34,582 bases of DNA from assembly GCF_000368025.1 (NCBI RefSeq), contig NZ_KB849211.1:508291-542872 (forward strand), written 5' to 3'. This DNA comes from Acinetobacter parvus DSM 16617 = CIP 108168 (GTDB lineage Bacteria > Pseudomonadota > Gammaproteobacteria > Pseudomonadales > Moraxellaceae). Shown in pieces: positions 1 through 10,300 of the stretch; within the stretch, counting starts at the first letter, position 1, and each line of letters opens with the position of its first letter. The translations under genes were made by a program, and so were the position numbers. The notes under the pieces were generated by a model that was given only the letters and a program-made list of their open reading frames with translations, ran no database searches and had not been told where the DNA came from.

Positions 1-3000
1 TTTCTAAATGGCGTATGTCGCCATGAACATTCAATGCAATGTTTTGTACCAACAGAACCTTTTCTAAATGGCGTATGTCGCCATGAACGGGGTTCCATTG
101 AGCGCGCGAAATGGCCCCAATTTCTAAATGGCGTATGTCGCCATGAACAATTAATAGACATTGAAATAATTATCTCAGAATTTCTAAATGGCGTATGTCG
201 CCATGAACTTCTTAAATCTGCGCTCTGCTTTGCGAACATATTTCTAAATGGCGTATGTCGCCATGAACGCACGGCTTTGCAGAACCTAGCAGCAAAGAAA
301 TTTCTAAATGGCGTATGTCGCCATGAACTTTTCCCCGACTTGGTTGTCACGCCAAATCGATTTCTAAATGGCGTATGTCGCCATGAACCTAGACTTAGGT
401 TTGATGCGATGTACGTTGCTTTTCTAAATGGCGTATGTCGCCATGAACCAAATGAAAAATAATTATAAAACCACTTGCAATTTCTAAATGGCGTATGTCG
501 CCATGAACATACAACTGATGACCTATTTCAACTTGATACTTTTCTAAATGGCGTATGTCGCCATGAACTGGTTATCTCCTTATTGAACGTCAGGCTCAGT
601 TTTCTAAATGGCGTATGTCGCCATGAACTTTTGGCACTAAGAACACTAAAATCAATTTGATTTCTAAATGGCGTATGTCGCCATGAACGGTGCGGCAGAT
701 CAGTTTCTTGTTTGGAATAATTTCTAAATGGCGTATGTCGCCATGAACTATTCCAAGAGCACCACAATATCAATTATGGTTTTCTAAATGGCGTATGTCG
801 CCATGAACAAGCTGTTCAGCTTGAATTAAATTGTCAAACATTTCTAAATGGCGTATGTCGCCATGAACACCACCAACGGCTTCCCTTCTTCACACGCTGC
901 TTTCTAAATGGCGTATGTCGCCATGAACCGAATCAGGTGAGCACGCTACAAACCACTGTATTTCTAAATGGCGTATGTCGCCATGAACTATTTGTCTTGG
1001 TGGTTTGAATTACGCTAAGCTTTCTAAATGGCGTATGTCGCCATGAACGAATCAGATCAGCAGTTGCAACCCTTTTTATATTTCTAAATGGCGTATGTCG
1101 CCATGAACAGATAAAGATTCAGAACATTTATTTTTCAAGATTTCTAAATGGCGTATGTCGCCATGAACGACTTCCAATCAATTGCCCATCCTCACGCACA
1201 TTTCTAAATGGCGTATGTCGCCATGAACACTGAGCTACAGCCGCATCAATCACATCACCATTTCTAAATGGCGTATGTCGCCATGAACAACTACAAAAAG
1301 CAGTAGGTGTGCATGACGATTTTCTAAATGGCGTATGTCGCCATGAACTTTCTGCTCACCCTGCCACCAAGCATCAATGTTTTCTAAATGGCGTATGTCG
1401 CCATGAACTGTTTTAATGCGGATATAGCTAAACACATATCTTTCTAAATGGCGTATGTCGCCATGAACGTCATTTGTATGCTCAACTTCACCTGAAGTCG
1501 TTTCTAAATGGCGTATGTCGCCATGAACATGATGTGTAAACAGGCAAGTTTGGATCATGTTTTCTAAATGGCGTATGTCGCCATGAACAGATAGATCAAA
1601 AGCTCAAAACCGCTTGTACTTTTCTAAATGGCGTATGTCGCCATGAACCAAGATAGTTCAGGGCTTTTTGTTGTTTGTGATTTCTAAATGGCGTATGTCG
1701 CCATGAACTTGATGGTTGCTTAGATCAAGACGAACAAGGTTTTCTAAATGGCGTATGTCGCCATGAACGCGTTTTCGTGCTTCCCGCTCTTTTTTGCGAA
1801 TTTCTAAATGGCGTATGTCGCCATGAACTATTTATAATTATTTTCCATTTGCCGATGAACTTTCTAAATGGCGTATGTCGCCATGAACCAAGTGACGCTG
1901 TTTATTCGCAATACGTGCTTTTTCTAAATGGCGTATGTCGCCATGAACTTTCATGGTGGCCGTGGTGGTGGTAAGTCTTGTTTCTAAATGGCGTATGTCG
2001 CCATGAACCCAACAACAAACTGTTCTATGCTTTTCATGGTTTTCTAAATGGCGTATGTCGCCATGAACCTCGTAGTCTTGATTGCAGTAATCTTCGTACT
2101 TTTCTAAATGGCGTATGTCGCCATGAACATTATTTACAATTATTTTTTACTTTATTTTGGTTTCTAAATGGCGTATGTCGCCATGAACATATAGCGGGCA
2201 TTTGTCGTCACAAGCTATTATTTCTAAATGGCGTATGTCGCCATGAACAGTACACCATGCTCACCGCAATTTCTCTCAATTTTCTAAATGGCGTATGTCG
2301 CCATGAACATTGCGAATAAACAGCGTCACTTGGTAGCTTTTTTCTAAATGGCGTATGTCGCCATGAACTGCATAACTAAGCCTATGATTGGTATGATCTG
2401 TTTCTAAATGGCGTATGTCGCCATGAACAGTATAAATATGAGCCAGAGATAGATTTTGCTTTTCTAAATGGCGTATGTCGCCATGAACATGGTGCGAAAC
2501 TTTATGTAAGTTGCAGTTATTTTCTAAATGGCGTATGTCGCCATGAACTTAAGCGCAATTTGTCAAAGTAGTTGATGCTTTTTCTAAATGGCGTATGTCG
2601 CCATGAACTCGAGTCGCGTGCTTCGACAAGTGGCGCGTTTTTTCTAAATGGCGTATGTCGCCATGAACTTAAGCGCAATTTGTCAAAGTAGTTGATGCTT
2701 TTTCTAAATGGCGTATGTCGCCATGAACTCGAGTCGCGTGCTTCGACAAGTGGCGCGTTTTTTCTAAATGGCGTATGTCGCCATGAACTTAATCGGAAAG
2801 CGGTTGAGTTCACGGCATACTTTCTAAATGGCGTATGTCGCCATGAACTGCATTGGCTGCACGGTAAGTATTAACAGTTATTTCTAAATGGCGTATGTCG
2901 CCATGAACGAGCCATGATGTAGACTGGTTCAGTCTTAGCATTTCTAAATGGCGTATGTCGCCATGAACTCATGACCAGCTAAAGCTGCCGATACATCTAA

Positions 3001-3388
3001 TTTCTAAATGGCGTATGTCGCCATGAACGCGTGCAGCCAATGCTGCCAATGTTGGCGGATTTTCTAAATGGCGTATGTCGCCATGAACCAATAGCAAGAT
3101 CAATACAAGATTGTTGAGCATTTCTAAATGGCGTATGTCGCCATGAACTTGAAATAACTTGAGCAGCAACAACTTCAAGATTTCTAAATGGCGTATGTCG
3201 CCATGAACAAGTATCTAAAGTCTTAGCTCGTGGAGCTGCTTTTCTAAATGGCGTATGTCGCCATGAACAAACTAAATATATTACTTCTGGTGATCTTAAA
3301 TTTCTAAATGGCGTATGTCGCCATGAACTTATATCCGTAGCTTGAGGGTTTGCTGTGTTTTTTCTAAATGGCGTATGTCGCCATGAAC
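1..3388 (-). CRISPR. Type I-F CRISPR array, 57 repeats and 56 spacers, left end open
   Basis: A 28-bp repeat recurs every 60 bp from position 1 to 3361, and every copy reads identical. Spacer k lies at 29+60(k-1) to 60k, and all 56 are 32 bp. Read on the minus strand, the repeat starts GTTCATGGCG and ends TTTAGAAA, and it folds into ATGGCG-ACATA-CGCCAT. By analogy with Csy4 systems, Cas6f would cut after the hairpin and leave an 8-nt 5' handle UUUAGAAA. The cas genes lie upstream on the same strand, so transcription runs from the leader at 3389 towards position 1 and the newest spacers are near 3361. The repeat at base 1 is perfect, so the leader-distal end probably lies outside the window. 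Spacers 43 and 44 recur as 45 and 46, leaving 54 distinct spacers. Confidence 0.99.
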
Positions 3389-3408
3389 AGTTATAATAAA
3401 GCAAAAAT

Positions 3409-3480
3409 ATAAGTTACAACAAGCATTTATCATGTATTTTATAAATTTACCCAATCAAAAAATGGCTTGTTGTAACTTAT
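3409..3480. repeat. 16-bp perfect inverted repeat in the CRISPR leader
   Basis: ATAAGTTACAACAAGC at 3409-3424 is the exact reverse complement of GCTTGTTGTAACTTAT at 3465-3480, with 40 bp between the arms. The inner arm begins 21 bp from the first repeat. The large AT-rich loop and the lack of a U-run make an ordinary terminator unlikely. A protein-binding dyad or a DNA-bending element for spacer integration is possible, but this is inference. Confidence 0.8.
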
Positions 3481-3485
3481 TGATT
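3473..3485 (-). promoter_or_regulatory. Probable IHF binding site in the leader
   Basis: The minus strand reads AATCAATAAGTTA, which fits the IHF consensus WATCAANNNNTTR at every position. It overlaps the outer arm of the leader inverted repeat and lies about 85-97 bp from the first repeat. IHF bending of the leader is known to guide Cas1-Cas2 integration in type I-E and I-F systems, so the position makes sense. Binding itself is inferred. Confidence 0.6.
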
Positions 3486-3520
3486 TTATTAAGCTGTTAA
3501 AGAGTCTAAAAAATATTGGG

Positions 3521-4114
3521 TTAAAACTCTGGTACTGTAGATGTACGACTTAATCCATAGCTTCCAAATTTTCCAATACATGCTTCATCAACACGTTTTT
3601 TCCCAATAATCAAACGGAAGTTCATATCGTTGGTTTGGCTTTTCATATTAATATAAGGTTCAAAAGTCTCCGTCAGTTCCAATGCTTCAAAGTGTTCCTT
3701 TGCCTCTTCAATTGAAATTCCACGGCGTTTTGCTTGATGCAAAATACGCTGTTCAATCGTTAATTTTGGATTGGCTTTAAAGTAAGTTGCATAGCCATTG
3801 ATCTTATCTTCTGGAACTTCACGAGCAGATAAGACATGCACATAATCTTGCAGTCTTTCTAGCCAATGGTTTAAGTTTAGTTGTTCCAATGTTTCGACTG
3901 AATCCGCAAAAATACGAATTTTATCGCCTAAATAACCCAATTTTTTCTGCTGAATTAAACGATACTTAGGGAAAGAAATACCATAAACAATCTTGCCCTG
4001 TTCATCGGCTTGTTCAGCAAAAGCAATATGTAATTGGGTATATACTTTTGACCAAATTAGATGCAGAGGAATTTCCTCCTGCTCCAATAAAGTAATTTCT
4101 AAATAATAGAGCAT
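3521..4114 (-). CDS. cas6f: Cas6f (Csy4) CRISPR RNA endoribonuclease
   Basis: This 197-aa protein cuts the long CRISPR transcript within each repeat and stays bound to the 3' hairpin as the head of the Csy complex. The N-terminus MLYYLEITL matches the ferredoxin-like start of the family. His29 falls exactly at the position of the catalytic His29 of Pseudomonas Csy4. The KSQTNDMNFRLII segment (about 158-170) aligns with the family's active-site serine region, the basic helix around 128-141 (KRRGISIEEAKEHF) matches the RNA-binding arginine-rich helix, and the C-terminus YGLSRTSTVPEF matches the family ending. It starts 2 bp after the cas7f stop and is the last gene of the operon before the leader. 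The identification is firm. Confidence 0.97.
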   Translation of the reverse strand: MLYYLEITLLEQEEIPLHLIWSKVYTQLHIAFAEQADEQGKIVYGISFPKYRLIQQKKLGYLGDKIRIFADSVETLEQLNLNHWLERLQDYVHVLSAREVPEDKINGYATYFKANPKLTIEQRILHQAKRRGISIEEAKEHFEALELTETFEPYINMKSQTNDMNFRLIIGKKRVDEACIGKFGSYGLSRTSTVPEF

Positions 4115-4116
4115 AG

Positions 4117-5130
4117 TTAATCCTTGCTACTTTGACCAAAGACACCACCACGCACCAAAACAGCCATGACGTAATGCTCTTGCTCAGGATTCTCAAGTGA
4201 TTCGCCTAATGCATATTTATCAAATAAAGTAAAAAAGTCTTTTTTATCTTTCGGGGTACGATACGCTTTGCCAAGATTGGTCACTGCACCGTATGGCTCA
4301 ATCGCAATCGCTGTTTTTTTCTCATCAAATTCAGGATACCAAGTATCTATGGTACGCAAAGCATTACCTAACTTTTGTGAATGCATGGCTGCAACATCAT
4401 TTACATGGTAAAGGATTTTACTTTTTTCACCTTTACCTTTATCTAATACAAGTTCTTCACTTGGATAGACTTCTTGACCTTTACCCACCAAAGCATAAGC
4501 TTCAACTTTAATCAGTAAATATGGGACTTCCCCTCTTAAGGCACTTGCAATTTGATTCGCTAAGGCTTGTACTTTCTCGTCTACTTGATCGAAGTTATGA
4601 AGTGGATATTCCAAAGCATTAAATGTCACTGTTGGTTGATCATTCACAGTCACAACTACTTCTACTTTTTCAGCACCTACGCGGTTGCGCCATAAAAAAC
4701 GAGCATTGGCGATATTCAGTGCATAGCGTTTTGCAAGTTCAGTAAAGCCATACGTCGCAATATAATTTTTAGCGACATCATTATATGATTTTAAGAACGT
4801 TTCATTATTACAAGCAGATGGGTTTTCAACCCCACCCAATACTTTTAGAGTGAATCCAACCTTTAAAGTGTCTTGATTTTCACCTAATGCACAAGCATCT
4901 ACAGTTTGTAAATTCGCTTTTTCAACTTCTGCATTCAGTTTCATTGGATCACCTGCAACCACAGGTTTTAAACGGTTTGAAATTGTTCCTCGTACTGATT
5001 TCTGAATGAGTTTTAATGGCGTTTGCTCATTACGATTTTCCCAACTCGTACCATAAAAATATCCATCGGATGGAACAAGTTTCTTTTCAAATGCGAGTAC
5101 ACTTGCAACTGCTTTTTCATTTTTAGCCAT
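4117..5130 (-). CDS. cas7f: Cas7f (Csy3), backbone subunit of the type I-F Csy complex
   Basis: This 337-aa protein is close to the roughly 340 aa usual for Csy3. Several copies of this subunit polymerise along the spacer part of the crRNA and form the backbone of the surveillance complex. The N-terminal part carries the family-like stretches FYGTSWENR and KSVRGTISNRL. An AAGGA ribosome-binding site lies just ahead of the ATG, and a 27-bp gap separates it from cas5f. The gap to cas6f is only 2 bp, so the two are probably translationally coupled. Family assignment rests on sequence resemblance and gene order. Confidence 0.96.
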   Translation of the reverse strand: MAKNEKAVASVLAFEKKLVPSDGYFYGTSWENRNEQTPLKLIQKSVRGTISNRLKPVVAGDPMKLNAEVEKANLQTVDACALGENQDTLKVGFTLKVLGGVENPSACNNETFLKSYNDVAKNYIATYGFTELAKRYALNIANARFLWRNRVGAEKVEVVVTVNDQPTVTFNALEYPLHNFDQVDEKVQALANQIASALRGEVPYLLIKVEAYALVGKGQEVYPSEELVLDKGKGEKSKILYHVNDVAAMHSQKLGNALRTIDTWYPEFDEKKTAIAIEPYGAVTNLGKAYRTPKDKKDFFTLFDKYALGESLENPEQEHYVMAVLVRGGVFGQSSKD

Positions 5131-5157
5131 GAGCTTTTCCTTTTTTCAGTTTTTAAA

Positions 5158-6042
5158 TCAGATTGTTGTTGAGTTTTGGCAAAGATATAAATTATTTTCT
5201 AAATCAACATGATATTGCCATAGTAGTTGATCAATACTTTCAATACGATAAGGCATTATAAATTCCCCCAGCGTCAAAACAGCTTCCGCAAAACGGTGTG
5301 GTGTATCGGCATCACGTTGGTTTTTAGCAATACCTAACTCTGAAATACCCTGAAAACCGACTGCAATCGGTACTAACCAACCCTGTGCGTTACGCTTGGA
5401 AGTCCATATCACTTTGCCATTTTCATCTACGCTAGAACTATGTGTAACTTTTAAATAGTCTAAAACAGCATCCAAAGCATCTTTACCTTGTTTCATACTT
5501 TCTATGACTAGATCACGGCGTTCAACCAATACATGTCCAAGCATCAGTTTATTTAAAATCGGCTTTAACTCCCGATCCTGATCTGCATCTTCATCAAATT
5601 GTAGTATTTGACATTTTTTAACAGCTAGAACATCCCCACTTGCGAACTTCATACTACAAATAAGCTGTTGAGCATCTTCTAAAAACTGTTCTTTCTCATC
5701 AGGGTCTATATTTTGACATTCAATTAATAAGGAGACTTCCAAATGGCAACGTGCTTCTTCAATAAAAGCAGGTCGACTTCCACCTTTGTCCAAAGGATTG
5801 GCTGTGCCAATAATTGAATGAACGAAATCTCCTTGCCCTTTATAAGTTTGCAAATTAAATTCATGACAACTCACCCCGACTTTAGTCAAAGATACCTCAC
5901 AGCCTTTGCTTTGTAACTTGCGTTGTAAAGCATGAACTGCACCTAGCCAAGCGGTCATTGCAGGAAAGCCAATGGTATATGGACTACTCATTGCATTGGC
6001 ATTATGGAGTTTTAAATGAGGTATCAATAAAAACTGGCGCAT
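5158..6042 (-). CDS. cas5f: Cas5f (Csy2) subunit of the type I-F Csy complex
   Basis: This 294-aa protein pairs with Cas8f to cap the 5' handle of the crRNA in the surveillance complex. The N-terminal segment LLIPHLKLHNANAMSSPYT, followed by IGFPAMTAWLGAVHAL (about residues 5-39), is the recognisable signature of Csy2. Its ATG overlaps the cas8f stop by one base (TAATG), which points to translational coupling. It is slightly shorter than the Pseudomonas protein, with no sign of damage. Confidence 0.95.
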   Translation of the reverse strand: MRQFLLIPHLKLHNANAMSSPYTIGFPAMTAWLGAVHALQRKLQSKGCEVSLTKVGVSCHEFNLQTYKGQGDFVHSIIGTANPLDKGGSRPAFIEEARCHLEVSLLIECQNIDPDEKEQFLEDAQQLICSMKFASGDVLAVKKCQILQFDEDADQDRELKPILNKLMLGHVLVERRDLVIESMKQGKDALDAVLDYLKVTHSSSVDENGKVIWTSKRNAQGWLVPIAVGFQGISELGIAKNQRDADTPHRFAEAVLTLGEFIMPYRIESIDQLLWQYHVDLENNLYLCQNSTTI

Positions 6043-7292
6043 TAAAAAAACTCCTTTGCTTGTTGTAATGATTTTTCTACACGTTGTTTAACATCCAGTA
6101 TCTCGCCAGTTCCTAATTTATAAGCATCACTAATCACTTTTTCATAGCTTCGCAATATCCAACGTGCAATTTCCTTGCTTAAGTCATTACGCCAATCATC
6201 ATCTTCGTCTCGTTCTGTTTGATAAATTTTATCCAACCAAATACGCTGTAATTTTGGCAAACTTGCGTAATAGTCCTGATTTGACCACCCCTCAACAGAA
6301 TATTCTCGAGTCTTAGATGCCAGTACTAATATTTGATCAATGACAAACTGAATAATATTTCGTATTGCTGTACGAATGTCATCATTATTTAAATCAAGCT
6401 GCATAAATTTATGAAGCTGAATAAAACTTTCCTGATAATTTTTTCGATATAAACATTGTGCAAAGAAGTCTGTTTTAGGTAAACGAATTGCTCTTTTTTC
6501 TAACATAGGTGGACAGCTTGATAATAGATATGCTCGCCCTGCATTCTGACTATTTAAAACACTGACGTTTTGTGGCTGTGTTCCACCATAAGCTGTTATG
6601 GTGAGATCAAAAATATCAGCATAACCTATTTCATGATGCTCATTTTTCCTGCGTAACTCTTTAGCCTGTTTAGTTTCTTCAGAAAAACGTATTGTATCAA
6701 TTGATTGTTTTAATCGAGTGATTAAACCTGATGGCGTTAAAACAGACAATAAATGATATTCAGCCTGCTCAATCGGGAAATAAACCTGCTTCACTAAATG
6801 ATCAGTTTTTACCGAAGTATCTGTCGCTTTTATTTTTAGAAATTCTGTACCTAATGTCTCAAAGTCTAAATCAGCGCCAACAAGTAATGTTTTTAAACTC
6901 TCTTCTTGCCGTTCAAAACCATCTAATACTGTCAGTTTTTCAGTGAGTGGTAAGGATAAAAATTTAAAAACATCCATCGCAGCAGCATTACCAAACACAT
7001 CTAATGGATAGCTGACATTTCCACTGCGTAAATAACCATCATTAATCTGTTTTGCTTGAGCAATCACACTTGATGTTTTTGCACTAGGATGACTAAATTT
7101 ACTTGGATGACTCACCATAGAAAGCTGTGTAACCCTCTTTGCGGCATCAGGCAACCATTCTTTCAAACTAAATTTATCATCCGCTTGACCTTGTAATTCT
7201 GAAATTACACTGTCATTTTCTGCTTTTTTTAAACGATCCTTTAACCAAAGTTCTTTACGTTCATTTAAGAAATTCTGAATGCTTTCCGTCAT
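6042..7292 (-). CDS. cas8f: Cas8f (Csy1), large subunit of the type I-F Csy complex
   Basis: This 416-aa protein is close to the usual 430 aa. In type I-F complexes this subunit sits with Cas5f at the crRNA 5' end and reads the CC PAM of the target DNA. The central stretch GGTQPQNVSVLNSQNAGRAY (about 234-253), followed by LLSSCPP, is the conserved Csy1 signature. The start has a GAGGAGAG ribosome-binding site, and a 15-bp gap follows cas2-3. I did not identify the PAM-contacting residues individually. Confidence 0.95.
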   Translation of the reverse strand: MTESIQNFLNERKELWLKDRLKKAENDSVISELQGQADDKFSLKEWLPDAAKRVTQLSMVSHPSKFSHPSAKTSSVIAQAKQINDGYLRSGNVSYPLDVFGNAAAMDVFKFLSLPLTEKLTVLDGFERQEESLKTLLVGADLDFETLGTEFLKIKATDTSVKTDHLVKQVYFPIEQAEYHLLSVLTPSGLITRLKQSIDTIRFSEETKQAKELRRKNEHHEIGYADIFDLTITAYGGTQPQNVSVLNSQNAGRAYLLSSCPPMLEKRAIRLPKTDFFAQCLYRKNYQESFIQLHKFMQLDLNNDDIRTAIRNIIQFVIDQILVLASKTREYSVEGWSNQDYYASLPKLQRIWLDKIYQTERDEDDDWRNDLSKEIARWILRSYEKVISDAYKLGTGEILDVKQRVEKSLQQAKEFF

Positions 7293-7307
7293 GTTCTCTC
7301 CTCTTTA

Positions 7308-10300
7308 TTATTGATCTAAAACTACAAGTCCAAATTGTTCTGAATACATGAGTTTTTTATTTTCATCATATTCAGGCAACATAATTTCCCCATAACGCTT
7401 GGATAACTTTTCTACTTCTTCCTCAATATCCTCATTTTCAACACATTTATCAAGTACGAAACGACACAAAATGTCGTAATAGTTTCGATTTAACCATAAT
7501 CGCTGTTGTTCTAATTCATTCAATTGAAAAGGATGAATGTTATAGAAGCCATTCCGATCAATATACCGCCCCAAATCATCTTTTTCACAAAATACAAGCT
7601 TACGATCTTTCCATAGTGCAAAAAGCTGAATATTAGGAGAGCTTTGTCTAAATGGATTAAATTGCTGTGGCAGAGCGGTTAAAAACCATTTTTGAGTTAG
7701 CCATGAATTCAATGGTTTTGCCCCAACCTTATTATATGAAGTTAAGGCATCTGCCATGACTGCATGCTCTAAATCCGCCAATTTCTTTATCGCCTGTAAG
7801 GGTTGATTGGCTTTAATTCTTGGACTGGCATTAATACTAAATTCAGTTCCTGAAATATCTAATAACTCATTTAAATTTTTGTTCTGTAATTTAAACTTAT
7901 CATTATTTATTTCAAAACCAGGCTTTTCAAAGGCAACTTTAGCTTTGCGTAATCCTTTTAAATTATATTGCATTAAAGCAATATTTGGCTTTTGAATGTC
8001 TTGTTCCAATTTTCGATGACGTAAAACTCGTCCAGACAACTGAATAATTGAGCGATAAGATGATGGTTCAACAACTGCCCAGTCAAAATCATGATCTCGC
8101 CCCACTTCTTCAACTGGCGTTGCAACTAGAATAAAAATTACATTATCGTAATCTGTCACATCTAAATGCTGACGAATCACCTCATCTGAAAATGCAGCCG
8201 CTTGTTCTCCTAGTTTTTCCTTACGTTTTAAAACATGATCTAAATGTTTTTCCTGCTCACTTCGCAACACTAAGACTTGCCGACTATGATACGCCATGAC
8301 ACGAGGTGCAATCTCCTGTGACCATTCAGCATTGAGCAGGTATTGAGTTAAAGCAACACAAGGTGGAATATTCGCCACACGTACCACACCAAAAGAGACT
8401 TTTTTCCCTGTTTTCGCATCTATACTGTGATGATCGTGATGTAAACGTTCAATATTCTGTTTAATTCTTTCAAAATATTGAGCTTGTAAACTTTGTTCTA
8501 GGCGTTGTATTTCCTTTTCAGCCACAAGATCAGCACAATCCACAATATAAGCTTTATGTTTAATCACTTGTTTGCTCAAAGCATCTGAGCGCAAATCAAC
8601 AAACTTATCATGGGCATTTTTATAATGTTGGATTGCCTCTTTTTGATTGTCCAGATCAATAGCTTGAATTTGAGTTTTAAACTCATCCACCCACATGGCA
8701 ACAGTATTGGTCTGCTTTAATTTCTTAAACGCACAGTACAACACCCAACCTTGTTGATAAGCATTAAAAAATCCCTCAGCCAATGCAGGTGGAATGGTTG
8801 CAGATGAAATCATTACCTTGCGACCCAACATTCCTGTTAAATGGACAAGGCGAGCAATGGCAATTAAATCCTGACCATTAAAATCGTCAACCTCATCAAT
8901 CACCAAATCAGAAGATGAAAGCCTTAAACTCGGTAAAATATATTTTCCGCCACGTTTAGTTTCAGTCGCAGCCATCAAATGGTCAATGGTACATGCTAAT
9001 ACAGGTTTATATAAAAATGCTTTATTACGTTCAGCCTGATTTTGAGGAAATAATGCATTCATAAAATCAGCTTGTGGCATGGCATCATAATCTAGCTCAT
9101 TATCTAACAATTCCTCCAATGACTCCGAGCCAATTTCCTCTATCAGATGAGATTCATCCTGCTGAGGTTTTTTTGTATTGTGATGATGGAGTTCCTGAAC
9201 TGCTTTTGAACCAATTAAAACAGCAAGCTCATCATTACTTAAACCAATATCATGACGATAAGAATCGCCTGTTTGTAATGTTAAGGTTCTTAAACCCAAT
9301 GCCAAAATATAACGTAATGACTGCGCATCTTTAGATAAAGCTTGCATAATCTTGGCATTGGCAATCGTTTTTCCTTTACCTGTGCTTGCCATATTGACAA
9401 TAAACCAGCCCTGTTTTTCAGCAGCTTCATTTTTTTGAATAAATTGCTGAATGCCTTTTACTGCCTGATCTTGCCATTCAAAACCTTGAGGACTTTTCTT
9501 TTTTAATTTTTGAACATCATAAGCAGGTTCCATCTCATCGGCTAAACGACTCAATGACTGCGCCACTCGCATTGCATTATCACTGACTCGCACCAGATGC
9601 TCATCTAAAAATTGCTTCAATTGTTTGGTTTTTGGATCAGTATTTGCTCTCAAGGATAAGCGGGTTTTCCATGTTTTATCTGCTTCACAAGATGAATAGT
9701 AATGATCGCCCAACATCAAACATAATCGAGCATGATGTAAAATGACTCGCCAACTCCCATCTGCAAAGATTTGTTCGGTTGTATGTGATTCTTGCAATAA
9801 TCGAGCTGACCATTTTTTGATTTGTTTTGTCCACTCAACAGATTGGTTTAATAAACCTTGTTCAAATTCAAAACAAAGTTTAAGACGTTGCTGATAATCC
9901 TGTTCATCAAATTTATTTTGATAGCCCCAGTCTACTTTTATACTTTTAAACAAACTTGTCAGTGTTTCTTTTTTTGTATCAGCATAATCTCTACGTCGTT
10001 GTTCATCCTTTAAAGCAGGTAAACGATGGTGTGAGACGATCAACCAAGCCACCAATTGCGCCAAAGGTGGTAATTGATCCAAGACTTTAGATTGGTCTGA
10101 ATTTTTAATAATCGTTTGTTTTAATAATTCTTCATCCCATTTCTGCGCTATTAATAAATTCAGCCATGCTTCATCAGAATCAATATCACCTGATGATTGC
10201 ACCAACGCATTGAGCAAAAGACAGGAAATCCACTCATGCCGTAACGGATCGCCTTTCTTGCTATTATTACTTTGAGGTTTTAATTTTTCTTGGAAAAGAA

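Larger units (their letters stand above)
3389..3520 (-). promoter_or_regulatory. CRISPR leader
   Basis: This AT-rich 132-bp stretch lies between the cas6f stop and the first repeat, where a type I-F leader is expected. It should hold the pre-crRNA promoter and the signals that direct new spacers to this end. It carries a perfect 16-bp inverted repeat and an exact IHF consensus, both listed separately. I could not pick one convincing -35/-10 pair. Several TATAAT-like stretches exist, including one directly beside the first repeat. Confidence 0.85.

Noticed and set aside
689..780. Spacers 12 and 13 share TATTCCAA in reverse-complement orientation
   Set aside because: Only eight bases agree and the alignment breaks immediately afterwards, unlike the 33/34 and 32/39 pairs.
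1829..1860. Spacer 31 ends in CGATGAAC, close to the repeat end CCATGAAC
   Set aside because: Only the last eight bases are alike, and spacer length and the repeat boundaries are regular, so it is taken as coincidence.
2189..2220. Spacer 37 resembles the repeat itself (GGCATTTGTCGTCACAAGC against the repeat, 13 of 19 positions)
   Set aside because: With 56 spacers on two strands such a partial match can arise by chance, and no flanking structure suggests a decayed repeat.
34..3404. Open frames on both strands across the array, encoding repeated FLNGVCRHE, SWRHTPFR or VHGDIRHLE peptides
   Set aside because: Repeat plus spacer is 60 bp, a multiple of three, so a frame without a stop in the repeat stays open over several units. 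There is no ribosome-binding site or codon signal; the array is non-coding.
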